Below the pieces are notes generated by a model. That model saw only the letters and a list, made by a program, of their open reading frames with translations. It made no database searches and was not told the origin of the DNA. Of a stretch of 64,000 bases of DNA, positions 8,078 through 17,845 are shown piece after piece. The position numbers and the translations under genes are program-made. The DNA is from Zestomonas carbonaria. Its GTDB lineage: Bacteria > Pseudomonadota > Gammaproteobacteria > Pseudomonadales > Pseudomonadaceae. Position 1 is the first letter of the stretch; each line of letters starts with the position of its first letter. The DNA lies in the NCBI RefSeq assembly GCF_904061905.1, contig NZ_CAJFCI010000037.1, positions 1 through 64,000 of the forward strand. The letters run 5' to 3'.

Positions 8078-10036
8078 TTAGCGGGCGCTTCTCGCCTCGT
8101 AGACGCATGCCTGGTTGCGCCCCTGCTTGGCACGGTACATGGCGCTGTCGGCCGCCTTGACCAGTGCCTCGGCGTTGTCGGCGTGTTCGGGGAACAGGGC
8201 GATGCCGATGCTCGGGGTGACGAAGTCGATGCGGATGCCGTTCAGTTCGACGGGCGTGGCGAGGGCGAACAGCAGGCGCTGGGCGAGCCGCTCGGCCGCT
8301 TCGCGCGAGGTACCGGGGAGCAGCATGACGAACTCGTCGCCGCCGAGCCGGTAGAAGCGGTCGGGTTGGCGCAGCGACTGGCGCAGGCGTTCGGCGATGC
8401 TGATCAGCAGCGCGTCGCCGATATCGTGGCCGAAGCGGTCGTTGACGTCCTTGAAGTGGTCGAGGTCGATGAACATCAGCACCAGCGGGCTCTGCTCGCG
8501 GCGCGCCGATTCGATGGCCGCGCGAAGTTGTTCGTCGAACGCCTTGCGGTTGCCCAGGCCGGTCAGCGGGTCGCGGTAGGCCATGTCCAGCAACTGGTTC
8601 TGGTAGGCGATCTGCTCGCTGACATCGCGCAGGATGCCGCGATAGCCGACCAGTTCGCCTTCGGCGTTGTGCGCCAGGGAGAAGCGCGTCTCCAGGTAGG
8701 CGAGGCTGCCGTCCCTGCGCCGCAGCGGCGCGGAGAAGGTGGTCGAGCCCTGTTCGCTGAGGGCCTTGAGCAGTTGCAGGCGGGCGCGCTCGATGTCCTC
8801 GCTGCTGAGCACCTTGCGGAACGAATGGCCGACCAGTTCTTCCGGGGCGTAGCCGAGCTGTTCGAGCAGGGCGCGGTTGACGTTGGTGATCGTGCCGTTG
8901 GCGTCGATCTCGAAGTAGCCGTCGCTGATGGAGTCGAGGATCACCCGCTCGCGCGCCTCGCTCTGGTCCAGGCGTTCGAGCATCTTGTTGAGCTCGCCGG
9001 CCAGTTGTCCCAGTTCGTCGTTGCCCTGGGCACTCAGGCGCGGCAGCGGGGCGGCGCAGCCGATGCCGGAAACCTCGGCGTTCAGGCGTTGCACGCGGCG
9101 CAGTACCCAGCGGTCGAGCCCCAGGTAGACCAGCAGCAGCGCCACCAGGGCCACGGCGGCGGTGAGCCAGAGGAAGAAGCCGATCGCTTGCCGGCCCTGC
9201 TCGTAGAGGGTGCGTGGGAGGGTGATCTGCAGGCGTACCGAGGGCTCGTCGCGCAGGTCGTGGAACAGCAGTTCGATCTGTTGCCGGTGCTGGTCCAGCG
9301 TCCGGCCCTGGCTGACCCGTGTGCGCTGGAGGAAGTCGCTTGCCCCCAGCGTTTCCCAGTCGCGATTCTCTCCGGGCAGCAGCAGGAGCAACGTGCCGTC
9401 CACCTGGTGCTGCAGCTCTTCCCGGCGCTGGGCGTCGAGGAACACGCCGGCCAGTATGGTGCCGACAGGCGTGGCGGTGCCCTGGCTGTTGGTGATCGGA
9501 CTGCTCACGAGGATGAGCGGTACGCCCTGCACCAGCAGCAACTGGCCGCTGATATCCTCCACGTCGTCATGGCGCTCGTACAGGCCCAGTTCGGCGCTGC
9601 GTTCGAGGATGCTCAGGCGCAGGCCCCGCATGCTGTCGGGCCGGGGGCCGTCGACCGCCGTCAGCTCGCTGAGGTCGGGCGGCACCCACTGTTCGCCGAG
9701 CACCCGCCCACTGTCGTCGAGGTAGACCATGAAGTCGAGACCGAGGTTGATCAGCGAGTCGGGGTCGAGGTTGCGACGCCTGAACTCTTCGGGGGCCGCC
9801 CCCTGGACGAACTCGTAGCTGTCGTCCCACCAGGCGTAGGTGCGCAGCAGGTCGAGGCTGCGGGTGACGGTGTTGTCGATGCGCTGCCCCAGGGTCTTCG
9901 CCTCGCTGGACAGCACCTGGCGGTCCTGGCTGTCGAAACGGCTGAGCAGCAGGCGCTGGGACAGGACATCGACGATCAGCAGCGTCAGCACGAGCAGCGG
10001 AATGGAGAGCCAGAGCAGGCGTTGGCGCAAAGTCAT
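8078..10036 (-). CDS. CHASE4-PAS-GGDEF diguanylate cyclase
   Basis: 652 residues. A membrane helix near the N-terminus (LLWLSIPLLVLTLLIVDVLS) is followed by a periplasmic CHASE4-type sensor, a second helix near 265-285 (IGFFLWLTAAVALVALLLV), a HAMP-like linker, a PAS domain (ILDSISDGYFEIDANGTITN) and a GGDEF domain. The active-site motif is intact (RLGGDEFVMLLPG), and an RQPD inhibitory site lies five residues before it, so the enzyme should make cyclic di-GMP and be product-inhibited. No EAL domain follows. The ATG at 10036 is used; an in-frame TTG at 10045 is possible, and neither has a strong ribosome-binding site. Confidence 0.88.
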   Translation of the reverse strand: MTLRQRLLWLSIPLLVLTLLIVDVLSQRLLLSRFDSQDRQVLSSEAKTLGQRIDNTVTRSLDLLRTYAWWDDSYEFVQGAAPEEFRRRNLDPDSLINLGLDFMVYLDDSGRVLGEQWVPPDLSELTAVDGPRPDSMRGLRLSILERSAELGLYERHDDVEDISGQLLLVQGVPLILVSSPITNSQGTATPVGTILAGVFLDAQRREELQHQVDGTLLLLLPGENRDWETLGASDFLQRTRVSQGRTLDQHRQQIELLFHDLRDEPSVRLQITLPRTLYEQGRQAIGFFLWLTAAVALVALLLVYLGLDRWVLRRVQRLNAEVSGIGCAAPLPRLSAQGNDELGQLAGELNKMLERLDQSEARERVILDSISDGYFEIDANGTITNVNRALLEQLGYAPEELVGHSFRKVLSSEDIERARLQLLKALSEQGSTTFSAPLRRRDGSLAYLETRFSLAHNAEGELVGYRGILRDVSEQIAYQNQLLDMAYRDPLTGLGNRKAFDEQLRAAIESARREQSPLVLMFIDLDHFKDVNDRFGHDIGDALLISIAERLRQSLRQPDRFYRLGGDEFVMLLPGTSREAAERLAQRLLFALATPVELNGIRIDFVTPSIGIALFPEHADNAEALVKAADSAMYRAKQGRNQACVYEARSAR

Positions 10037-10246
10037 GCGTGGCAACTGTCCGGCTTATTGGCGATCGAGCGGGAAGTGCTCGTGGGATGGGCCCTGGAAT
10101 ATGGAACGGCGGAATGTGTCGTTCATGGAGGGTCCTCTGTTTCTCGTGCGTCTCTTGATCCGCCGCGGGGCCGGCACGTTTTCGTGCGGTCGCCGTGCTG
10201 CCAGTGGTTTGCCGAGTATAGACAGTGCATTGCGGTGTATTCGCAC

Positions 10247-11387
<1,141 letters not shown>

Positions 11388-11405
11388 GCGACAGGGGGCG
11401 GCGGC

Positions 11406-11993
11406 CTACGCTGGTCTGCCGGCCCGCAGGGTACGTGCGGTCTGGCGCAGGTATTGGCCGCTGGACTCGATCAGCAGGGCGTCGTCGTCGACGATCATCT
11501 CGCTCGCGGGCCTGCCTTCCGCCTCATGGCTGTAGACGGTGCGCCCGGCCTGCCGGCGCAGGCAGTGGTAGCGTTGCCGGCGCACCTCGACCTTGAAGTC
11601 GAACAGGTCGACCCAGGCGACCTGGAGTTCCACCTTCTGCCCGGTTTCCAGCGCATAGTGCTGCAGTGCCGGGGTGTGGGTGAAGGGGGAGGCGGAGAGC
11701 ATCGCCTGCTGGCAGTCGAGCAGGTCCGGGCGCGGTTCGCCGTTGAGGAACCAGTGGCCGCGGATGTCCCGGTCGAGGGTCAGGCTGCGCCGGCCATGGT
11801 TGTCGACCTGCAGCCACAGGCGGCGGAAACGCCAGCGCGGGTCACAGTTGAGCACGTAGGTGGCGGCGATGCTGTGGCCGCTCAGGCTCTGGATCAGGTG
11901 ACTGCTGGCGTGAATGCCGCAGTCGTCGTGCCTGAGGCGCAAATTTTCCATACCGGGGGTGTGGCAAGGCTTCCATGCCAGGTGCTGCTGCAT
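11406..11993 (-). CDS. Putative glycolipid-binding family protein
   Basis: 195 residues resembling the family named glycolipid-binding (formerly DUF1089): an N-terminal W..PGMENLRL segment, WRFRRLWLQVDNHGRRSLTL, GHWFLNGEPRPDLLDC, and SPFTHTPALQHY. These are conserved hallmarks of a single beta-barrel-like domain of unproven function. The start at 11993 is preferred over 11951 because GGAG lies about 9 bases upstream and the extra 14 residues carry the family-typical tryptophan. It converges on trxB with only 18 bp between the stops. Confidence 0.65.
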   Translation of the reverse strand: MQQHLAWKPCHTPGMENLRLRHDDCGIHASSHLIQSLSGHSIAATYVLNCDPRWRFRRLWLQVDNHGRRSLTLDRDIRGHWFLNGEPRPDLLDCQQAMLSASPFTHTPALQHYALETGQKVELQVAWVDLFDFKVEVRRQRYHCLRRQAGRTVYSHEAEGRPASEMIVDDDALLIESSGQYLRQTARTLRAGRPA

Positions 11994-12103
11994 CCGTGCG
12001 ACTCCATGTCCGTGAGAAACGGGAGGGCACGCGTTCAACGCGAAGGCCCTTGGTTCCCGATCATTTTCCGGTTGGCAGGATAAGCGGCTTTTTGTGTGCT
12101 GTC

Positions 12104-12121
12104 TGTCGGCTTTTGCCGACA
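12104..12121 (+). other. Stem-loop with T-rich tail, oriented against its neighbours
   Basis: TGTCGGC-TTTT-GCCGACA is a perfect 7-bp stem followed on the plus strand by a T-rich run. It looks like an intrinsic terminator for rightward transcription, yet the genes on both sides read leftward. It may limit antisense transcription into the HopJ-family cluster, or act as an RNA-stabilising hairpin. Confidence 0.5.
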
Positions 12122-12142
12122 TTTTTGTTGTTTTTTGTGCGG

Positions 12143-12484
12143 TCAGTCCTTGCGCTTGAGTGGCGGTTGCTCGAAGTGCACGCCGCCGAGCCCGGTTTCC
12201 ATCAGTGCGCGGATATTGCCGTGGTCGCTGCCGTCCGGGGTGGCCAGCACGCTGCGGTAGTGCTCGCCGAAGGCGCGCAGGGTTTCCTCCAGGCTCAGGC
12301 CTTCCAGCAGGGCCAGACCAAGGGTCTTGCAGGAGCCCTCGTTCTGCCCGGCGGCGTTCTCCACGCCGCCGTTGACGAAGGCGCTGGGCTGGTAGTCGTA
12401 GTGTGCGGCGATGAAGGCCAGGGTCTCGGCGAACAGGTGCTGGCCGCTGTGCAGGCTGGCGCGGAAGTCGTTCAGTGCGGTCAT
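12143..12484 (-). CDS. HopJ type III effector family protein
   Basis: 113 residues that match the small HopJ family (FAETLAFIAAHYDYQPSAFV, NGGVENAAGQNEGSCKTLGL, HGNIRALMETGLGGVHF). The family was named from a Pseudomonas syringae candidate effector but is widespread in non-pathogens, and this copy has no secretion signal or type III context, so a cytosolic housekeeping role is more likely. Its ATG overlaps the stop of the DUF1244 gene by 4 bases (ATGA), which indicates translational coupling as the last gene of a three-gene unit. Confidence 0.8.
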   Translation of the reverse strand: MTALNDFRASLHSGQHLFAETLAFIAAHYDYQPSAFVNGGVENAAGQNEGSCKTLGLALLEGLSLEETLRAFGEHYRSVLATPDGSDHGNIRALMETGLGGVHFEQPPLKRKD

Positions 12485-12774
12485 TGCTTGTTGCCCTTGT
12501 CGAAGGCGGCCTGTTGCGCCGGGCTGGCTTCCTTCTGGTACTTGGCTTTCCAGTCGGCGTAGGGCATGCCGTAGACCTCTTCGCGGGCCTGTTCGAGGCT
12601 CAGCTCGATACCGGCGTCGTCGGCCGCGGCCTTGTACCACTTGGACAGGCAGTTGCGGCAGAAGCCGGCGAGGTTCATCAGGTCGATGTTCTGCACGTCG
12701 CTGCGCGCGCGCAGGTGCAGGACCAGTTGGCGGAAGGCGGCGGCCTCCAGTTCGAGTTGTTGTTGTTCGGTCAT
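12481..12774 (-). CDS. DUF1244 small protein
   Basis: 97 residues. FRQLVLHLRARSDVQNIDLM and LAGFCRNCLSKWYKAAAD are conserved in the DUF1244 family, including the paired cysteines (CRNC) that could bind metal. YGMPYADWKAKYQKEAS closes the domain. It overlaps the gene upstream and the HopJ gene downstream by 4 bases each. No biochemical function is established for the family to my knowledge. Confidence 0.8.
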   Translation of the reverse strand: MTEQQQLELEAAAFRQLVLHLRARSDVQNIDLMNLAGFCRNCLSKWYKAAADDAGIELSLEQAREEVYGMPYADWKAKYQKEASPAQQAAFDKGNKQ

Positions 12775-13286
12775 GACAATGCACTCCGTTGGACAAGAGT
12801 GGTTTCGGGGATGGAAGCCGCGGGAGCGCCGGTCGCTTCCTCGCGGGCCTTGCGGCATTCCTTGCGGAATTCTTCGTTGTAGGCTTGCTGGCTGAGCCGG
12901 TAGATGTCCTCGTCGGCCATCAGCGACTTGATCATGTTGAAGAGTTTGTCGCGCTCTTCGAGCTCGTGATAGCCGTATTTCAGGCCGATGAAGTCGGAGA
13001 AGGCCACGTTGAGGATCATCAGCGCCAGCCACTTGCGCTGGATTTCCTCGTCGCTGGGCGGTTCGCTGCCGGAGGAGAGGATGCTTTCCGCCTGGCGCAG
13101 CAGGTCGGGCTTGTCGAGTAGCCCGAGGTCGATCTGGATCCACGAGTCGCGCCCGGCCTTGATGTAGTCGAGGGTGGCCTTCTGCTTCTGCGACCGGTAG
13201 AGGATGACGGGGATCACCACGCTGGCGATGCCCGTGAGGATGGTCGATATGAAGCTGGCGATGTCCATTACCTGCTGGAATTCCAT
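12771..13286 (-). CDS. Hypothetical protein with one N-terminal membrane helix
   Basis: 171 residues. An N-terminal hydrophobic segment (IASFISTILTGIASVVIPVI, residues 9-28) is followed by a charged, helical cytoplasmic part (TLDYIKAGRDSWIQID; LALMILNVAFSDFIGLKYGY). I do not recognise a named family. It is the first gene of the coupled cluster with DUF1244 and HopJ, overlapping DUF1244 through ATGA, so the three products probably act together. The start at 13286 has AGGAAG upstream. Confidence 0.65.
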   Translation of the reverse strand: MEFQQVMDIASFISTILTGIASVVIPVILYRSQKQKATLDYIKAGRDSWIQIDLGLLDKPDLLRQAESILSSGSEPPSDEEIQRKWLALMILNVAFSDFIGLKYGYHELEERDKLFNMIKSLMADEDIYRLSQQAYNEEFRKECRKAREEATGAPAASIPETTLVQRSALS

Positions 13287-13318
13287 GACGTCTTCCTGTG
13301 TGGCCGGGTGGGGCGGTG

Positions 13319-14002
13319 TCAGTTCCTGCGCAGATGGCGCCCGCCGTTGATGACGATGTTGCTGCCGGTGCTGTAGTTCGATTCGAGCAGGTAGAACACC
13401 GCCTGGATCAAAGGCTCGGCGCCCGGCTCGTATTGCAGCACGGCTTTGTTGAGCGCCTTGGCCTGGTATTCCGGGGTGCTGTCTTCCTTGAAGATCAGCA
13501 GGCCCGGGGAGATGGCGTTGACGTGCACGTCGGGGCCGTACAGCGCGGCGAACGACAGGGTCATGTTCTGTAGCGCGGCCTTGGTCGCGGCGTAGGCGAC
13601 GTGGCTCTTGCTGCCGCGCGAGGAGCTGTCGTCGCAGATGTGGATGATGTCCGCCTTGGCCGATTGCCTGAGCAGGTCGCCCAGTTCGCGGTTCAGGTGG
13701 AAGGGCGCTTCCACGTGGATCCTGAACATGGTGTCGAGGTTGTCCAGGTCGTCGTCTAGCCACAGCGAGGCGTTGTGGATGATGCCGCGCAGCGACGGGT
13801 AGCTGTTGCGCACGAAGGCGATCAGCGCGTTGCGCTCCTCGGTGCTCCGCAGGTCGGCCTGGAAATGGGCGATGCGCGGGTGGTGCCCGGCAGCCGGAGA
13901 GCGATTCACGGCGAGGACGTCGAAGCCGGCCTCGGCAAGGCGCTCCGAAAGTTGCAGGCCAACGCGCTTGTTGGTGCCGGTGATCAAGATAGGACTGGTC
14001 AT
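13319..14002 (-). CDS. folM: Dihydromonapterin reductase FolM (short-chain dehydrogenase)
   Basis: 227 residues. The N-terminal motif TGTNKRVGLQL has the TGxxxRxG cofactor loop of FolM and pteridine reductases, rather than the TGxxxGxG of most SDRs. VAYAATKAALQ holds the catalytic Tyr-x3-Lys. FolM reduces dihydromonapterin to tetrahydromonapterin, the cofactor of phenylalanine hydroxylase in pseudomonads, with weak dihydrofolate reductase activity. The folE1 and folX partners that I recall beside folM in P. aeruginosa are not in this window. The ribosome-binding site is weak. Confidence 0.82.
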   Translation of the reverse strand: MTSPILITGTNKRVGLQLSERLAEAGFDVLAVNRSPAAGHHPRIAHFQADLRSTEERNALIAFVRNSYPSLRGIIHNASLWLDDDLDNLDTMFRIHVEAPFHLNRELGDLLRQSAKADIIHICDDSSSRGSKSHVAYAATKAALQNMTLSFAALYGPDVHVNAISPGLLIFKEDSTPEYQAKALNKAVLQYEPGAEPLIQAVFYLLESNYSTGSNIVINGGRHLRRN

Positions 14003-14182
14003 ACGGGCTCGATCGGTTGCGGAAACTCTGCCCGTGCGGGCTCGGCCGGGGAGCGGCGGACGGGAGCGTGGGAGTCGGGCGCAAAGGCTTATGCACGGCA
14101 CAGCGTGGCGACGTCAAGGCCGTCCGCGCGGATGGGCCAACGTTACCGTAGTCCGACGCCCGGCAAAAGCCGGGCGAGCGGG

Positions 14183-14740
14183 TCAGCGCGATTGCAGTTG
14201 GGCGGGGGAGGGCTGCTGGCGGTGCAGCCAGGGGGCGAGCAGGCGAGTGGACAGCGGGATGAACCAGTAGGTCATCAGCGGCGTCAGCGCCAGGGTGCTG
14301 AGCAGGATGCGCAGGGGCAACGGCAGGTCGCCCAGCCAGCCGCCGAACAGCAGGTTGAAGCCCAGCGATACCGGGAAGAACGCCAGCCAGATCGCCACGC
14401 TCTGCTTCCAGCGCGGCGCCGGTTGCCGGGCATCGCCGAACCAGGCGTCGAGTCCCTGCACGCGGTGCTCGTGGGGTTGCGCGAACAGGCCGTGGCCACG
14501 CGCCAGCCAGGCGCGACGGTCGGCCGAGTGTTCCCAGTCGGCGAGGTTGTCGGCGTCGCTGAAGCGGAAGACGATCTGGAACTCGTCGTCCTCGGGAGGC
14601 GGGGCGAGCACGCCGGAGCCGAGGTAGCCGGGGAACCGGGCGGCCAGTTGGCGGCCTTCGTCGAGCCAGGACAGGAAGGGGGTGTAGCGCTCGCGGGGCA
14701 CGCGCCGCGCCACCATCAGGGTGACGGGATGGGCAGACAT
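14183..14740 (-). CDS. Antibiotic biosynthesis monooxygenase-like protein with membrane tail
   Basis: 185 residues. Residues 1-95 form an ABM-type ferredoxin-like domain (TLMVARRVPRERYTPFLSWL; FQIVFRFSDADNLADWEHS). The C-terminal half carries two hydrophobic segments (VAIWLAFFPVSLGFNLLFGG and ILLSTLALTPLMTYWFIPLS), so the domain is membrane-anchored. This two-part architecture is known from conserved proteins of unknown function. GGAG lies 8 bases upstream of the start. It is divergent from nothing nearby and has its own 180-bp leader region before folM. Confidence 0.75.
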   Translation of the reverse strand: MSAHPVTLMVARRVPRERYTPFLSWLDEGRQLAARFPGYLGSGVLAPPPEDDEFQIVFRFSDADNLADWEHSADRRAWLARGHGLFAQPHEHRVQGLDAWFGDARQPAPRWKQSVAIWLAFFPVSLGFNLLFGGWLGDLPLPLRILLSTLALTPLMTYWFIPLSTRLLAPWLHRQQPSPAQLQSR

Positions 14741-14944
14741 TGTGTATCTCCTTGCTGCTGCGGCGACCCGGGTAGGGTCGGCGCGGAACGTCGCCCGGGG
14801 GTAGGTGGGGCGAAGCCTGTTTCGAGAAGCAAGGATTATTCCGGATTTTCCGCAAAGCGCCAGGGGCGGTGTTATCGAGGCGCTGCGATGGTGTTCGGCG
14901 GGTGCCGGATGCCTGGTGCGGGGGCGCGTTTCCGGCGGATCGGT

Positions 14945-15550
14945 TCAGCTTGGTGCGCTTTCCTGGCGGTGGAGGTGCTGGTGCCGTTCGAGAAGGAAGG
15001 CCCGGAGACGCTCGTTGCTGCGGCTCTTGCGCAGGTTCAGGCGATAGGCGAACAGCCCCTCGCCGGTTTGCCTGGCCAGGGTGCCGCTCAACTCCAGCGG
15101 CCGTTGGCCCTCGACCGGCAGCCACAGGTTGAAGCGCTTGGGCACCGGCTGCTCGCGGACCTCGACCAGCACGCCGCTCTGCGACAAGGTGTGCAGCCAC
15201 AGGGCGCTGGGCAGGCCCTCTTCGTCGACGAGGTTGGCCGGGGGCGTGAAGGGTAGCCGCCAGGGACGTTCGGCGGAGGCCTGCTCGACGATGGTCGGGG
15301 CGCCGAGTTGCAGGTGCAGGGCGTTGAACTCGTCTTCTACAACGCGCACCGGGAAGGTGATGCGCTGGCTGTCGATATGGGCTTCGATGGTCAGTTGCTC
15401 GTGGGTGGCGAGCTGGGCCAGCAATTCCCGGGTCTGTTCGCCGCCTTCGACGGTGAGTTTCTGGGGGATATGCGAGATCGGCCGCGGTGCCTCGTGCAGG
15501 CTGCGGATGAAGTCCAACTCCTCCTGAGTCAGTATCGAATCGTCTTGCAT
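14945..15550 (-). CDS. Possible PilZ/YcgR-like cytoplasmic protein
   Basis: 201 residues with no signal peptide or membrane helix. The arrangement resembles a YcgR-type protein: an N-terminal beta domain (LTIEAHIDSQRITFPVRVVE) followed by a region starting RPWRLPFTPPANLVDE that could be a PilZ RxxxR-like loop, and FNLWLPVEGQRPLELSGTLA. The key PilZ motifs (RxxxR and [DN]xSxxG) are not clearly present, so cyclic di-GMP binding is uncertain. The most that is certain is a conserved, soluble, all-beta-looking protein. Confidence 0.45.
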   Translation of the reverse strand: MQDDSILTQEELDFIRSLHEAPRPISHIPQKLTVEGGEQTRELLAQLATHEQLTIEAHIDSQRITFPVRVVEDEFNALHLQLGAPTIVEQASAERPWRLPFTPPANLVDEEGLPSALWLHTLSQSGVLVEVREQPVPKRFNLWLPVEGQRPLELSGTLARQTGEGLFAYRLNLRKSRSNERLRAFLLERHQHLHRQESAPS

Positions 15551-15928
15551 ATCGAACTCGCGATGATGGAACCGCTATGACCATCGGCAAAACGAATCGT
15601 TGCCGTGGGTGCCTCCCTTCCTTTCTCTTCCCTTCCCGGATGGCTCGTGGGCGTGCCAAGTACCTTGTTTCGAAACGCCAGCCGGGTGCGGGTGGAAAAC
15701 GAAATCGACGACGCCACGGGGCCAATCTGGCGGGCTATGTAGCCGATTTACGTCGGAAGATCACCAGGCGTGCCTGCTTTTCAGACAAATCTGTAAAGAG
15801 GTTAGCTGATCGAAGGCTCCATGGCGTTCGTCTTGTACAAAGAATGAGCGCTTTTCCAGGTTTCGCGATGGTGGGTGCGCTTGCGGCATAATGCCCGACT
15901 TTCTCAGTCAGCTTCTATGGAGTGCTTC
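15551..15928. other. 378-bp intergenic region between divergent genes
   Basis: No convincing gene. It should hold the promoters of the leftward PilZ-like gene and the rightward flavodoxin gene. The right half (about 15770-15900) is less GC-rich than its surroundings. I see no strong operator or terminator. Confidence 0.5.
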
Positions 15929-16381
15929 ATGAAAGTCGCCATCCTCTCCGGTTCGGTCTATGGCACCGCCGAGGAAGTCGCCCGCCACGCCGAGCGCCTG
16001 CTCAAGGCCGCCGGCCTCGAGGCCTGGCACAACCCGCGCGCGACCCTGGAGGAGATCCTCGCCTTCGCCCCCGAGGCGTTCCTGGTGGTGACCTCGACCA
16101 CCGGCATGGGGGAACTGCCGGACAACCTGCTGCCGCTCTACCACGCGATCCGCGATCACTTCCCGGCCTGGAGCGGGCTGCCCGGCGGCGTGATCGGCCT
16201 GGGCGACTCCAGTTACGGCGATACCTTCTGCGGCGGTGGAGAGCAGGTCCGCGAGCTGTTCGCCGAGCTGGGCATCCGCGAGGTTCAGGAGATGCTGCGC
16301 CTGGACGCCAGCGAGACGGTCACCCCGGAAGTCGACGCCGAGCCCTGGCTGGCCGATTTCGCCAAGGCGCTACGGGCCTGA
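15929..16381 (+). CDS. Flavodoxin (MioC type)
   Basis: 150 residues. SGSVYGTAEEVARHAERL is the FMN phosphate-binding loop at residue 7 onward, TSTTGMGELPDNLLPLYHAI the second FMN loop, and GLGDSSYGDTFCGGGEQV the third. This is a short-chain flavodoxin related to MioC, a one- or two-electron carrier of the cytoplasm. The start is MKVAILSG, with GGAG 7 bases upstream. It is monocistronic, with a repeat element after it. Confidence 0.88.
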   Translation: MKVAILSGSVYGTAEEVARHAERLLKAAGLEAWHNPRATLEEILAFAPEAFLVVTSTTGMGELPDNLLPLYHAIRDHFPAWSGLPGGVIGLGDSSYGDTFCGGGEQVRELFAELGIREVQEMLRLDASETVTPEVDAEPWLADFAKALRA

Positions 16382-16397
16382 CGGGCGCGTTGCTCTC

Positions 16398-16495
16398 GTA
16401 GGGTGCGCCGTGCGCACCGATCCGGTGGACGCTCGGTCTTTCCGACGGAGCGCCGCGCATGTTCCCAGGTAAACGGTGCGCGCAGCGCACCCTAC
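16398..16495. repeat. Dispersed palindrome, GTAGGGTGCGC family
   Basis: GTAGGGTGCGCCGTGCGCACC at the left is mirrored by GGTGCGCGCAGCGCACCCTAC at the right, giving a long stem-loop of about 98 bp between the convergent flavodoxin and LysR genes; the right arm overlaps the LysR stop. Related copies lie at 54.21-54.27, near 57.15, and inside the 48.9-49.3 kb tandem repeat. It may double as a bidirectional terminator. Confidence 0.75.
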
Positions 16496-17373
16496 AGGAG
16501 CGGCTTTTCCCTCAGTAGCGCCAGCCAGGCCTGTGCCGCGCGTGACAGGTAGGCGCCGCTGCGCCAGATGAAGGCGATGTCCCAGCGCAGGTCGGGCTCG
16601 CGCAGCTTGAGCAGCGCCACGCCGGGGCGTTGCAGGCCGCGCGCCACCACCCGTGGCAGCAGCACCACGCCCTGGCCGGCGGCGACCAGCGCGGCAAGGA
16701 AGTCCGCCTGACCGCTGCGCCCGGCTTCGCGTGGGGTAAAGCCGGCTTCGCGGCAGGCGCTCAACAGGCGGTCGTTGAGGATGAAGCTCTGCTGGTAGAG
16801 CAGGAATGGCGTGTCGGCCAGCTCCGCCAGGGCGACGTCGGCCTGCCCGGCCAGCGGATGATCGGCCGGCAGCAGCACCTCCATCGGTTCGTTGCAGAAC
16901 GGCTGGGTTTCGAAGGCCGGATCGCTGCGAGTCAGGCTGCCGCCCAGTTCCAGTTCGCCAGTGAGGACGAGTTGCTCGATGCTCAGGCTGCCGCCTTCCT
17001 GCAGATGCACGACGATGTTCGGGTAGCGCCGCCGATATTCGGCGAACAGCCTGGCGAACAGCGCGTCGCTGCCGAGCAGTGGCAATCCCAGGCGCAGTTC
17101 GCCGCGTGCCAGTTGGCCAAGATCGTCGAGTTCGTTGAGCAGGTCGCGGTGCAGGCGCAGCATTTCTTCGGCACGACGCAGCACCAGCGCGCCGGCATCG
17201 GTGAGGCGGATATGCGGGCCAAGACGCTCGAGCAGTTGCACGCCGAGGCGCTGTTCGAGCTGCGCGACCTGCTTGCTGACCGCCGACTGGCTGGCGTGCA
17301 GTACCTTGGCCGCTTGGGTGAAACCGCCCTGGTGCACCACCTCGACGAAGCTGCGCAGTTGTTTGAATTCCAT
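16492..17373 (-). CDS. LysR-family regulator, divergent from lrgAB
   Basis: 293 residues. The N-terminal helix-turn-helix (FVEVVHQGGFTQAAKVLHAS, QSAVSKQVAQLEQRLG) and the C-terminal periplasmic-binding-like effector domain (residues 90-290) are complete. It is transcribed away from lrgA with 88 bp between the starts, the usual place for a LysR regulator of the adjacent operon. By analogy with CidR and similar regulators it may respond to metabolic weak acids, but this is inference. AAAGG lies about 9 bases before the ATG. Confidence 0.85.
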   Translation of the reverse strand: MEFKQLRSFVEVVHQGGFTQAAKVLHASQSAVSKQVAQLEQRLGVQLLERLGPHIRLTDAGALVLRRAEEMLRLHRDLLNELDDLGQLARGELRLGLPLLGSDALFARLFAEYRRRYPNIVVHLQEGGSLSIEQLVLTGELELGGSLTRSDPAFETQPFCNEPMEVLLPADHPLAGQADVALAELADTPFLLYQQSFILNDRLLSACREAGFTPREAGRSGQADFLAALVAAGQGVVLLPRVVARGLQRPGVALLKLREPDLRWDIAFIWRSGAYLSRAAQAWLALLREKPLL

Positions 17374-17461
17374 TCTGGAATGCCTTTCAGTCGAACAATT
17401 CGCTTTTGGGATGATAGGTCCAGGCGTAGCCTGAGCGCCATCTCCATCGAGGATTGCCGCC

Positions 17462-17845
17462 ATGTATCGCCTCTCCCTGCGCTTCGTCCGCCTGTGCTGC
17501 GAGCTGGCCGTGCTGATCGGCCTGTACACCGCCGGCAGCCTGCTGGCCGCCTGGTCGGGCTGGCCGCTGCCCGGCGGGGTGATCGGTCTGGCCCTGCTGC
17601 TGCTCGCCTTCGCCAGCGGCAAGGTGCAGCCCGCCGCGCTGAAGCTGGGGGCCGGCCTGCTGCTGGCGGAAATGCTGCTGTTCTTCATCCCGGCGCTGAT
17701 GAGCCTGCTCGACTATGGCGCGCTGGTGCGCCAGGACGGCTGGCGCATCCTGCTGGTGATCGGCGTCAGCACCCTGCTGGTGATGCTCAGCACGGCGCTG
17801 GCGGTGGAATGGGTGTGCCGACGGAGGACGCAGCATGAACATTGA
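17462..17845 (+). CDS. lrgA: LrgA/CidA-family membrane protein
   Basis: 127 residues, nearly all membrane-embedded, with about four helices and the family motif YTAGSLLAAWSGWPLPGGVIGLALL near residues 22-45. LrgA/CidA proteins are holin-like and, with LrgB, influence murein hydrolase activity, cell lysis and pyruvate uptake in bacteria where they have been studied. AGGA precedes the ATG, and the 3' end overlaps lrgB by 11 bases, so the two are made together. Confidence 0.88.
   Translation: MYRLSLRFVRLCCELAVLIGLYTAGSLLAAWSGWPLPGGVIGLALLLLAFASGKVQPAALKLGAGLLLAEMLLFFIPALMSLLDYGALVRQDGWRILLVIGVSTLLVMLSTALAVEWVCRRRTQHEH

Noticed and set aside
12143..12484. Type III secreted effector
   Set aside because: The HopJ name is historical; there is no secretion signal, chaperone or type III context, and the gene is coupled to two housekeeping-like genes.
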